From assembly GCA_910576795.1 (NCBI GenBank), contig CAJTIX010000030.1:1-13073 (forward strand): a stretch of 13,073 bases of DNA, written 5' to 3'. The position numbers were made by a program, and so were the translations under genes. Origin of the DNA: an uncultured Bacilli bacterium. Its GTDB lineage: Bacteria; Bacillota_I; Bacilli_A; RF39; UBA660. Shown here in pieces: positions 6,450 to 13,073 of the stretch. Each line of letters starts with the position of its first letter. The first letter of the stretch is position 1. The notes beneath the pieces are model-generated. The model saw nothing but the letters and a program-made list of their open reading frames with translations. It made no database searches and had not been told where the DNA came from.

Positions 6450-8159
6450 ATGAAAAAACAAAAATTTCTGCTGATATTATTATGTATGTGCTTATCAATA
6501 CCAATTAAAACAAAGGCTCAAGATTATGATATAGAGGACTATCATTATATTGCGTCCATATTAAAAAATCATACGATTGAGATTCAAGAGCAATATCAAA
6601 TTTATGTTTATCAGCCTTCTTGTTTATTTGAACGGAATCTTGTCTATTTACAAGAGGGAAAGCAAAGGAATGGGGAAAAATTTTCTAGAAAAAATCGAAT
6701 TTTGGACATCAGTACAACATCTTCAAGTCCCATTGTGTATTCTAAAAACAATGAAAAAACTATTGTGGTTCATCCTATCATAGATGAAGATAATCTTGGA
6801 ATGGTTCAGTTTACCTATCAAAGGGATTTAGGAAAAATCATAAGAGATGAAAATGATGAACTCTTTTTCTATATTGTAGATGGAACATCTAGAGAGATGA
6901 TATCAAATATCCACTTTACAATTCGTTTACCAATTCCTGTAACTGAGCAGTCAATTCGTTTTTATTTAAATGGAAGTGATACCAATAGGGTATCCTATCA
7001 TATGGAAGGTAATACCATCATTGGAACATTAAATACGGCATTAGGAGAAAATCAAACGCTATCTATTTCGGTTCTTTTTCCAAAAGGTTATTTTGTAGGA
7101 GATCAGTCAGATATTATTCTATATTGCAGTATTCTTCTTTTGCCTGTACTTTGCCTTTTTTATGCGATTTTCATATGGATTCGATATGTTCGCCATAACA
7201 AAGTCATTGTAGAAGAGATGATAATGCCACCCAATCAATTTGATCCAGCAGAACTTTCCTTTCTTTTAAATGGTTATACTACGAAGAGAGATATCATCTC
7301 TTTGTTACTTGTACTTGCAAATCAAGGTTATTTACGTATTATACATCAGGATAATTTATACGCAATAGAAAAAATAAAATCATATGACGGAAAAAATGCG
7401 TTGCAAAAAACAATGTTTGACGATTTATTTCATGAATCCACTATTGTAGGTGAAATAGAACTAAGGGAATATTTAAATGACCATGAAAAGACATTAAAGG
7501 CAATTATTGATAACAAAGATCATCAAAAGCATATTTTTGAATTCAAATATAAGAAAATATCCATTTTATCTAAATTTTTGTTGTTGCTTGGGTGTATTGG
7601 CTCTATAGGAATTCCTATTTACTATAGTGTACAGCTTCCTATTTTGTCTTTGATACTTACCATTTTTCTCTTTTTTGGTATTGTTTTTTCCATTGTATGT
7701 AAAAGTAAATTAATAGTGAAACTACTTGGAATTATTGTTTTCTTTTTCACATTAGCGATCAGTGGATATTATTTATCGATAGAACTTATCTTATGGGCTA
7801 CTCATATGATTGGAATTGTCCTATTATGTATCAGTGCTGCTATCTTTCATAAGTTGTCAAAAAGAACACGATATGGGAATGAAATTTTAGGAAAAATAAT
7901 CGGTTTTCGAAAGAATCTATATAGTATGCGAGTTCCTACATTGCGGGAGCAGATAGAAGAAAATTCTACATACTTTTATGAAATGCTTTCTTATGCTTAT
8001 GTATTTGGTTTTTATGACAAATGGCTGATGAGTGGATATCAAATCATTTCTAATTTACCCGTTTGGTATCTGGATTATCAATGTGGTTCTTTAAAAACAC
8101 TACGAAAGTCTTTATCCACATTTTTATGGAAACTAGAAATGAATGAATCAAATTTATAA
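6450..8159 (+). CDS. DUF2207-family predicted membrane protein with signal peptide
   Basis: The protein has 569 residues from ATG 6450. AAAAGGG (6433-6439) lies about 10 nt before this ATG; the in-frame GTG at 6441 touches that site and is rejected. Layout: signal peptide 1-23 (probable cleavage after KTKA); extracytoplasmic beta-rich region about 24-220; transmembrane segment about 222-244; cytoplasmic region 245-370 with PPNQFDPAELSFLLNGY and 'D.isLLLvLANQGYLRI', diagnostic of DUF2207; four closely packed membrane segments about 374-467; and a C-terminal part with YGNEILGKIIGFRKNL and LSYAYVFGFYDKW, also typical of the family. The molecular function of DUF2207 proteins (YciQ-like) is not established. 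The gene is flanked by its own promoter and terminator. Its position after the pilin genes may be chance. Confidence 0.85.
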   Translation: MKKQKFLLILLCMCLSIPIKTKAQDYDIEDYHYIASILKNHTIEIQEQYQIYVYQPSCLFERNLVYLQEGKQRNGEKFSRKNRILDISTTSSSPIVYSKNNEKTIVVHPIIDEDNLGMVQFTYQRDLGKIIRDENDELFFYIVDGTSREMISNIHFTIRLPIPVTEQSIRFYLNGSDTNRVSYHMEGNTIIGTLNTALGENQTLSISVLFPKGYFVGDQSDIILYCSILLLPVLCLFYAIFIWIRYVRHNKVIVEEMIMPPNQFDPAELSFLLNGYTTKRDIISLLLVLANQGYLRIIHQDNLYAIEKIKSYDGKNALQKTMFDDLFHESTIVGEIELREYLNDHEKTLKAIIDNKDHQKHIFEFKYKKISILSKFLLLLGCIGSIGIPIYYSVQLPILSLILTIFLFFGIVFSIVCKSKLIVKLLGIIVFFFTLAISGYYLSIELILWATHMIGIVLLCISAAIFHKLSKRTRYGNEILGKIIGFRKNLYSMRVPTLREQIEENSTYFYEMLSYAYVFGFYDKWLMSGYQIISNLPVWYLDYQCGSLKTLRKSLSTFLWKLEMNESNL

Positions 8160-8185
8160 AGAAAATCGACGGGTTTTCTTTTTTT
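8158..8185 (+). terminator. Terminator after the DUF2207 gene
   Basis: AAAGAAAATC (8158-8167) pairs with GGTTTTCTTT (8172-8181) around GACG, with one wobble, and continues into T residues to 8185. It starts within the stop codon of the gene. Confidence 0.78.
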
Positions 8186-8198
8186 CTGATTCAAATTA

Positions 8199-8207
8199 TG
8201 GTACACT
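8199..8207 (+). promoter_or_regulatory. Probable extended -10 promoter of dnaB-dnaI
   Basis: TG-G-TACACT (8199-8207) is an extended -10 element placed 31 nt before the dnaB start codon. The -35 position, 17 bp upstream, falls in the terminator T-tract (TTTTTT, 8179-8184) and is poor. A promoter is expected here because a terminator closes the previous gene. Confidence 0.5.
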
Positions 8208-8238
8208 AATGATAGATTTGTGTTAGGAGGTTAAATTT

Positions 8239-9516
8239 ATGGTACATGATTCACTTTTGCCTGCTGATACATATGTTGTTTATAATAAAACCATATTAGG
8301 AAATATTGACCATAAAATTCTAGTTCTTTTATATCAACCTATTTTAGGAAGTATAGCAGTGAGTCTTTATCATACACTTTGGTCTTATTTGGATTCTACT
8401 GAAACCAGTTCCAATGAATGGACGCATCATCATTTAATGACTTGCATGCGCATGAAACTAAAAGATATCGAAGAAGCAAGAGAAAAATTAGAAGCAATTG
8501 GTCTTATGAAAACGTATCAAAAAAAGGGAAATGTCAATCATTACGTGTATACTTTATTTTCCCCATTAACTCCTTCCGAATTTATGAATAATCCTATTTT
8601 AAGTACCACTTTGTATCGTAATATTGGAGATACAGCTTATAAAAAAACAATGGAATATTTCAAAATTCCAACATTAAGTTTAAGAGATTATGAAGAGGTT
8701 ACTGTGTCATTTAAAGATGTATTTGAATCGACAGATCTTTCCTATGTAGAACAACTAGAAATAGAAGCAAAAACAAAAAAATCAGCTTCTATAGAAGTAG
8801 AAAGTCTAGATTTAGAAAGTATTTTTGCAATGATACCAGATGATCTATTCTCCAAAAAATCAGTCACCAAGGAAACACGAAATCTGCTTCATAAACTTGG
8901 ATTTATTTATCAATTCAATGAAGAACAAATGTGTGAATTAATTCGTAATTCTTTGAATGAAAAAAAGGCAATTGATAAAACAGTATTAAAAAATAATTGT
9001 CGAAAATACTATCAATTTGAAAACAATGGAAAATTGCCAAGTTTGATTTTTCGTAATCAACCAGAATATTTAAGAAAGCCACTTGGAGATCAATCCAAAA
9101 AGGCCAAAATGATCTATCAATTTGAAACCACTTCACCTTATGATTTATTATGTAGTAAATATAATGGAGTAAGACCTTCTAGAACAGATTTGAATTTGCT
9201 TGAATATTTACTTCTAGATATGGATTTGAAACCAGGTGTTGTGAATGTCTTAATTGATTATGTACTCAAAATTAATCAAAATAAACTTACTAAGGGCTTT
9301 GTAGAAACCATTGCTTCCCAGTGGGCGAAAAGCAAGGTGGAAACCGTAGAGGGTGCGATGGCTTTGGCTGAAAAAGAATATCATTCGAGAAAAAATAGTA
9401 TACATAAGAAAATGGAATCTGTGAAACCAGAATGGTTTGACAAGGAAATAGAAGCAAAGGAAGCAAGTCTAGAAAAACAAAAAGAAATGGAAGAAATGCT
9501 AAAAGCATTTCAGTAG
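8239..9516 (+). CDS. dnaB: Replication initiation and membrane attachment protein DnaB (helicase loader subunit, Bacillus type)
   Basis: The protein has 425 residues, against about 470 in B. subtilis. It is not the E. coli-type helicase of the same name: it has no Walker A motif. Its N-terminal part (about 1-110) looks like the winged-helix region seen in DnaB/DnaD, with YNKTILGNIDHKILVLLYQP near the start. Residues about 309-380 form the DnaD/DnaB_2-like domain, including DLNLLEYLLLDMDLKPGVVN and an FVETIASQWAKSKVETVEGA-type stretch. A charged helix ends the protein. In Bacillus, DnaB works with DnaD and DnaI to load the replicative helicase at oriC and at stalled forks. AGGAGG at 8225-8230 lies 8 nt before the ATG. 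dnaI follows 8 nt after the stop, confirming the identity by context. Confidence 0.88.
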   Translation: MVHDSLLPADTYVVYNKTILGNIDHKILVLLYQPILGSIAVSLYHTLWSYLDSTETSSNEWTHHHLMTCMRMKLKDIEEAREKLEAIGLMKTYQKKGNVNHYVYTLFSPLTPSEFMNNPILSTTLYRNIGDTAYKKTMEYFKIPTLSLRDYEEVTVSFKDVFESTDLSYVEQLEIEAKTKKSASIEVESLDLESIFAMIPDDLFSKKSVTKETRNLLHKLGFIYQFNEEQMCELIRNSLNEKKAIDKTVLKNNCRKYYQFENNGKLPSLIFRNQPEYLRKPLGDQSKKAKMIYQFETTSPYDLLCSKYNGVRPSRTDLNLLEYLLLDMDLKPGVVNVLIDYVLKINQNKLTKGFVETIASQWAKSKVETVEGAMALAEKEYHSRKNSIHKKMESVKPEWFDKEIEAKEASLEKQKEMEEMLKAFQ

Positions 9517-9524
9517 GTGATTAT

Positions 9525-10445
9525 ATGAAAACATTACAGTCAGCGGCACAACAATACCAATCAAACGAAAATCTAGAGGCCAAACTCATGAAAAATTTTT
9601 TAGAGTCGATGGAAGAAGATTCTGTGAAAACTTTGGTGGAAAAAATACCATTATCTTATGAAGTCTTATCCAAATATACTTCTATTTTAGAAGAATGTGC
9701 GGTTGAATTTCATCATTGTAAACATTGCAAAGGACTTGCAGCTTGTAAAAATAAAGTAACAGGATATGCATATTTACCACATGTCAAAGAAAATCACTTG
9801 GAATTTGAATATCAAGCTTGTAAATATGAGCAAAAAAGATTAAAAGAAGAAAGTCATATGCAGTATATGAAATGTTATGAAATTCCAAAGGAAATACGGA
9901 ATGCAAAAATGAAGGATATTTATACCGATGATGAAAATCGATATGAAGCCATCAAGGCAATCAATCATTTTTTAAAGGAATATCCAGACTGCAAAGGTAT
10001 CTATTTATACGGAAGTTTTGGAAGTGGAAAGACATATTTGTTATCTGCTTTATTTCATGAATTTGCGAATCGAAAAATCAAAAGTACCATTGTGTTTTGG
10101 CCAGATTATTTAAGAGATTTAAAGAACTCATTTACAGGGGATAAAGATGAATTTAAAAATAAATACAATGCTATTATGAAATCCCCTCTTTTATTAATTG
10201 ACGATATTGGTGCTGAAAATACAACAGCTTGGGGTAGAGATGAAATATTTTGTCCCATTATGCAATATCGTATGCAAGAAAAATTACCTACCTTTTTTAC
10301 TTCTAATTTAGATTTAAAAGCTTTAGAGCAACATTTTAGTATCACAAAAGAAGGTGTCGATTTAATCAAAGCCAGAAGAATTATTGAACGAATTAAGCAA
10401 ATGGCAGAACCAATTGAAATGGTTAGTCAGAATTTAAGAAATTGA
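9525..10445 (+). CDS. dnaI: Primosomal protein DnaI (AAA+ helicase loader)
   Basis: The protein has 306 residues, the normal length for DnaI (about 310). The N-terminal domain carries a Cys/His cluster (CKHCKGLAAC: Cys65, Cys68, Cys74, with Cys99 and nearby His) that fits the zinc-binding module of DnaI, which contacts the helicase. The AAA+ domain has Walker A GSFGSGKT at 163-170, Walker B LLLIDD at 222-227, a sensor-1-like FFTSNLDL and an arginine-rich end (KARRIIERIKQM). DnaI is an ATP-dependent loader of the replicative helicase, acting with DnaB and DnaD. The ribosome site TAGGTGA overlaps the dnaB stop codon, so translation is probably coupled. The stop is TGA. No clear terminator follows; transcripts would run into the T-box leader downstream. 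Confidence 0.94.
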   Translation: MKTLQSAAQQYQSNENLEAKLMKNFLESMEEDSVKTLVEKIPLSYEVLSKYTSILEECAVEFHHCKHCKGLAACKNKVTGYAYLPHVKENHLEFEYQACKYEQKRLKEESHMQYMKCYEIPKEIRNAKMKDIYTDDENRYEAIKAINHFLKEYPDCKGIYLYGSFGSGKTYLLSALFHEFANRKIKSTIVFWPDYLRDLKNSFTGDKDEFKNKYNAIMKSPLLLIDDIGAENTTAWGRDEIFCPIMQYRMQEKLPTFFTSNLDLKALEQHFSITKEGVDLIKARRIIERIKQMAEPIEMVSQNLRN

Positions 10446-10476
10446 ACTTGCATAAAATAGAATATCATCTAAGGCA

Positions 10477-10504
10477 TTGACAAATTTCAAATACGTGTTA
10501 TTCT
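10477..10504 (+). promoter_or_regulatory. Promoter of the threonine T-box unit
   Basis: A perfect TTGACA (10477-10482) is followed after 16 bp by TATTCT (10499-10504), with TG at 10496-10497 as an extended -10. The predicted start is near 10511. A 14-bp perfect palindrome (10501-10514) overlaps the -10 and the start. Confidence 0.72.
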
Positions 10505-10510
10505 ATTAAT

Positions 10511-10710
10511 AGAAAGATTTTGATTAGGACATGGTGTATGACTATCATTGTAAAAGAGAGTTATCGTTTGGTGGAAGATAATCAATATAACATACATTAC
10601 TCCCTATGAATTGTACTCGAAAGAGATTACCGGGTCACTCCGTTAACAGAAATTAAGCGATAAACTAGGATGGTACCGCGTGTATGCGCTCCTTTATAGG
10701 AGCGTTTTTT
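10511..10710 (+). promoter_or_regulatory. T-box leader, predicted tRNA-Thr specific
   Basis: The T-box signature TGGTACCGCG (10671-10680) precedes an intrinsic terminator. Stem I is recognisable from AGAGAG (10555-10560), a TTATC/GATAA hairpin with GGTGG in its loop, and flanking ATTG/CAAT pairing. The Thr assignment rests on thrS in the transcript and on ACA (10590-10592) lying in the expected part of the 3' strand. The canonical AGTA/GAA specifier-loop signature of the valine leader is not evident here, so the exact codon is uncertain. By family logic, uncharged tRNA-Thr would favour antitermination and raise expression of the unknown gene and thrS. Confidence 0.88.
10686..10710 (+). terminator. 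T-box attenuator terminator of the threonine unit
   Basis: CGCTCCT (10687-10693) pairs perfectly with AGGAGCG (10698-10704) around TTAT and is followed by T6 (10705-10710). It lies directly after the T-box sequence and 21 nt before the first start codon, as expected for the regulated terminator. Confidence 0.92.
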
Positions 10711-10730
10711 GTTGTAGGGGGAGTAGTTGT

Positions 10731-11183
10731 ATGAAAAAAGTTTTAGTTTCAGAAAAAGCTGTAATATCTATGTATGATTTTCTTGTAAATTATGGTCAAG
10801 TAGAAGAAAAGGTTGCATTTCGTTATTGTAACTTTCCGCATGAACGAATCAAAGAAGTTGTATATGGAATGCAAATAGAGAGATTTCCAATGGATTATTA
10901 TCAAGATGAGTATGCGACTCGGGGAGTGGTTCTGTGGGTTTGTGACCGTTCTGGAAAGAAGTTACCATATATCAATCCTTTATTACTTGGTAATATTTCT
11001 GCACAGGAAATCATTGTCAGATTGGTAATGGGAATGGATTTGGAATTACTACTTGCAGGTTTATTACGAAGAACAGATATTTCAGTAATACCTGTTAGTA
11101 AGATACCTGAAGATAGTGGATATACATGTAAAAAGTCTCGTCAGAAAAAGATTGATCAAAAAAGAAAGGAATGGTTTGAATGA
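10731..11183 (+). CDS. Protein of unknown function, T-box-controlled, upstream of thrS
   Basis: The protein has 150 residues from ATG 10731, with AGGGGGAG (10716-10723) 7 nt upstream. In-frame codons further upstream lie inside the T-box terminator and are discarded. I do not recognise the family. No signal peptide is visible. It has a helical N-terminus (VSEKAVISMYDFLVNYGQVE), a central part with VLWVCDRSGKKLPYINPLLL, a hydrophobic stretch about 95-112 (IIVRLVMGMDLELLLAGLL) too charged to be a sure membrane helix, and a very basic end (CKKSRQKKIDQKRKEWFE) that could bind nucleic acid. Its TGA stop overlaps the thrS ATG (ATGA), so translation of the two is probably coupled. It occupies the place of ytxB/ytxC between dnaI and thrS in B. 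subtilis but does not resemble YtxC by eye. Confidence 0.75.
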   Translation: MKKVLVSEKAVISMYDFLVNYGQVEEKVAFRYCNFPHERIKEVVYGMQIERFPMDYYQDEYATRGVVLWVCDRSGKKLPYINPLLLGNISAQEIIVRLVMGMDLELLLAGLLRRTDISVIPVSKIPEDSGYTCKKSRQKKIDQKRKEWFE

Positions 11184-12934
11184 TGAATATCAAGGAAAAT
11201 GAAAAATTAAGTGTATTAAATCATAGTTGTGCACATTTACTTGCTCAAGCTATAAAAAGGCTTTATCCACAAGCTATGTTTTGGGTAGGCCCTGTTATTG
11301 AAGAAGGATTTTATTACGACATAGATTTAGGGGATGCTGTCATCAAAGAAGAGGATTTAGAGCGCATTGAGCGGGAAATGAAAAAAATTTCCAAAGATGG
11401 AAAGCGTATTGTAAGACATGAATTGACTAAGGATGAGGCATTGCATTTGTTTGAAAATGACCCTTATAAAATTGACCTAATAAATCGTATGAATGAAGAA
11501 GATACTGTAATCAGTTGTTATACCCAGGGAGAATTTACAGACCTTTGTAGAGGGCCACATGTTGAAACCATGAAAGAAATTAAGTATTTTAAATTACTAA
11601 AAGTAAGCGGAGCATACTGGAAGGGCGATTCTAAAAATAAGATGTTGCAACGGATTTATGGAGTTTGTTTTGAAACTGAGGAAGATTTAAAGAAACATTT
11701 AGAATTTTTAGAGGAAGCAAAAGAAAGAGATCATAGAAAAATTGGAAAAGATCTCAATATTTATATGACACATGAATTGGTAGGAGCAGGTATGCCACTA
11801 TGGTTACCAAATGGTGCCTTAATTCGAAAACAACTAGAAAATTATATTTATGAAAAGGAACAGAAATTGGGTTATCAACACGTTTATACTCCATGTGTGG
11901 GAACCGTAGACTTATATAAAACTTCCGGACATTGGGATCACTATCAAGAAAATATGTTTCCATCTATGAAAGTAGATGAGGAAGAATTTGTTTTGCGTCC
12001 AATGAATTGCCCTCACCATATGTTGGTATATAAAAATGAATTACATTCTTATAGAGATTTGCCAATTCGAATTGGTGAATTTGCAACCGATTTTCGCTAT
12101 GAGGCATCGGGAGCTGTCAAAGGATTAGAACGAGTAAGGTGTATGTGTCAAAATGATGCCCATTTATTTGTAACACCAGAACAAATCAAAGATGAATTTA
12201 AAAAGGTTGTAGGTTTAATACTAGATGTATATCGAGATTTTGGCTTTCAAAATTATAAATTTCGTTTATCACTTAGAGATCCTGAAGATAAAGAAAAGTA
12301 TTTTGATGATGATGCTATGTGGAATATGGCGGAAAATAAATTAAGAGAAGTATTAAATGAATTAGAAATTGATTATTTTGAGGCAATTGGAGAAGCGGCT
12401 TTCTATGGTCCTAAATTAGATGTTGAGGTCAAACCAGCTGTTGGTCCAGAAGTAACATTATCTACTTGTCAACTAGACTTCTTACTTCCTAGAAGATTTG
12501 ATTTATCATATATTGATAACAAAGGAGAAAAACAAGTTCCTATTGTATTGCATAGAGCTATTTTTGGAACATTTGACCGGTTTACAGCCTTTTTAATGGA
12601 AGAAACCAAAGGTGCTTTTCCTCTTTGGTTAGCGCCTACTCAAGTCAATATCATACCTGTAAACAATGAATACCATTTGGAATATGCCAAAGAAATAGAA
12701 ACATTGTTAAAAAATCATAAAATTCGTGTAGAATTAGATGCAAGAGATGAGAAACTGGGTTATCGTATGCGTGAAAGTCAAACAAGAAAAATTCCTTATA
12801 CACTCATTTTAGGAGATAAGGAAGTAGAAGATAAAACAATTAGTTATCGGTTGTTTGGACAAAGTGAAACAACTACCTTATTACAGGATGATTTTATCAC
12901 ATTTATAGAAAAACAAATAGAATCTAAAAAATAA
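11180..12934 (+). CDS. thrS: Threonyl-tRNA synthetase lacking the N-terminal TGS domain
   Basis: This class II synthetase charges tRNA-Thr. It has 584 residues instead of about 640: it begins almost directly in the editing (SAD) domain, so the TGS domain of roughly 60 residues is missing. Editing ligands are present: His15 and His19 (HSCAH), Cys123 and His127 (CRGPH). The catalytic core has the zinc ligands Cys277 (MNCPHH), His328 (NDAH) and His458 (HRA), motif 2 around RYEASGAVKGLERVR and motif 3 ending in FGTFDRF. The anticodon-binding domain fills the C-terminus from about 485. AAAGGA at 11165-11170, 9 nt upstream, favours ATG 11180 over ATG 11183. The upstream frame shows no TGS coding sequence, since the preceding gene uses another frame and stops here. 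The gene is under the threonine T-box. Confidence 0.97.
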   Translation: MMNIKENEKLSVLNHSCAHLLAQAIKRLYPQAMFWVGPVIEEGFYYDIDLGDAVIKEEDLERIEREMKKISKDGKRIVRHELTKDEALHLFENDPYKIDLINRMNEEDTVISCYTQGEFTDLCRGPHVETMKEIKYFKLLKVSGAYWKGDSKNKMLQRIYGVCFETEEDLKKHLEFLEEAKERDHRKIGKDLNIYMTHELVGAGMPLWLPNGALIRKQLENYIYEKEQKLGYQHVYTPCVGTVDLYKTSGHWDHYQENMFPSMKVDEEEFVLRPMNCPHHMLVYKNELHSYRDLPIRIGEFATDFRYEASGAVKGLERVRCMCQNDAHLFVTPEQIKDEFKKVVGLILDVYRDFGFQNYKFRLSLRDPEDKEKYFDDDAMWNMAENKLREVLNELEIDYFEAIGEAAFYGPKLDVEVKPAVGPEVTLSTCQLDFLLPRRFDLSYIDNKGEKQVPIVLHRAIFGTFDRFTAFLMEETKGAFPLWLAPTQVNIIPVNNEYHLEYAKEIETLLKNHKIRVELDARDEKLGYRMRESQTRKIPYTLILGDKEVEDKTISYRLFGQSETTTLLQDDFITFIEKQIESKK

Positions 12935-12935
12935 T

Positions 12936-12965
12936 AAAAATTAGGAAAAAGAATCCTAATTTTTT
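12936..12965 (+). terminator. Rho-independent terminator after thrS
   Basis: AAAAATTAGGA (12936-12946) pairs perfectly with TCCTAATTTTT (12954-12964) around a 7-nt loop and ends in a T run. It lies 1 nt after the stop codon. The A run on the 5' side would let it act in both directions. Confidence 0.88.
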
Positions 12966-13029
12966 GATATTGTAAATTCATTCTGTCAATCTAGTGTCAG
13001 GATAAAATAATGAAAAAATAAAACGAGAG

Positions 13030-13066
13030 TGGATTAGCCATTGAGATAAAAGGGCTAATCCATTTT
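13030..13066. repeat. Perfect 10-bp inverted repeat near the right edge
   Basis: TGGATTAGCC (13030-13039) is repeated inverted as GGCTAATCCA (13053-13062) with a 13-nt spacer, followed by TTTT (13063-13066). It lies outside any coding frame, about 65 nt after the thrS terminator. It could be a second terminator, a terminator for a convergent gene beyond the edge, or the start of another leader RNA. The T run is short and the window ends 7 nt later, so its role is open. Confidence 0.6.
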
Positions 13067-13073
13067 AAAATAT

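Noticed and set aside
10680..10730. Earlier in-frame start for the 150-aa unknown protein
   Set aside because: The segment lies within the T-box terminator hairpin and has no ribosome site before it; ATG 10731 follows AGGGGGAG at good spacing.
10443..11183. UGA recoded as tryptophan, as in many Mollicutes
   Set aside because: TGA ends dnaI (10443-10445) at the normal family length and also ends the next gene where it overlaps thrS; tryptophans in all genes are TGG.
1..13073. CRISPR array, tRNA or rRNA genes, insertion-sequence ends
   Set aside because: No regularly spaced direct repeats, no cloverleaf with a T-loop motif, no rRNA-like sequence and no transposase with flanking inverted repeats were seen on either strand.

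Overview
The window is AT-rich DNA from a low-GC Gram-positive lineage (Bacillota). Two T-box leaders, a DnaB/DnaI helicase-loader pair, SpoIID- and DUF2207-family membrane proteins and strong AGGAGG-type ribosome binding sites all point there. The threonyl-tRNA synthetase lacks its TGS domain, as in Mollicutes, and type IV pilin-like genes sit alone. Together these suggest an uncultured Mollicutes-like or Erysipelotrichia/RF39-like member of Bacilli, but that placement is inference. TGA ends at least two genes (dnaI and the 150-aa unknown) and tryptophan is TGG, so UGA is a stop here. All supported genes lie on the + strand.

Layout: (1) 3-239 is the tail of a probable Rpn/PD-(D/E)XK nuclease-like protein cut by the window edge. 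(2) 361-1650 is a membrane-anchored SpoIID/LytB-domain protein with a cytoplasmic N-terminal extension. (3) 1658-5225 is a valine unit: consensus promoter, T-box leader with a GTA specifier, HD-domain phosphohydrolase, valS, terminator. (4) 5261-6390 holds two tandem type IV pilin-like genes; the second has its own promoter and a UUCG terminator. (5) 6392-8185 is a monocistronic DUF2207 membrane protein with its own promoter and terminator. (6) 8199-10445 is dnaB-dnaI, encoding the primosome/helicase loader proteins. (7) 10477-12965 is a threonine unit: promoter, T-box leader, an unrecognised 150-aa protein, TGS-less thrS, terminator. (8) The right edge carries a perfect 10-bp inverted repeat outside any gene.

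How it works together: both synthetase genes are apparently governed by amino-acid starvation through tRNA-sensing T-boxes. In each case the first gene of the transcript is not the synthetase but a small companion (an HD hydrolase before valS, an unknown before thrS), coupled to it by overlapping stop and start codons. dnaB-dnaI followed by thrS matches the classical Bacillus order, with the unknown gene where ytxB/ytxC sit in B. subtilis. The most interesting unexplained items are the two T-box-controlled companion genes, the orphan tandem pilin pair with a nearly invariant N-terminus, and the N-terminal extension of the SpoIID-like protein.
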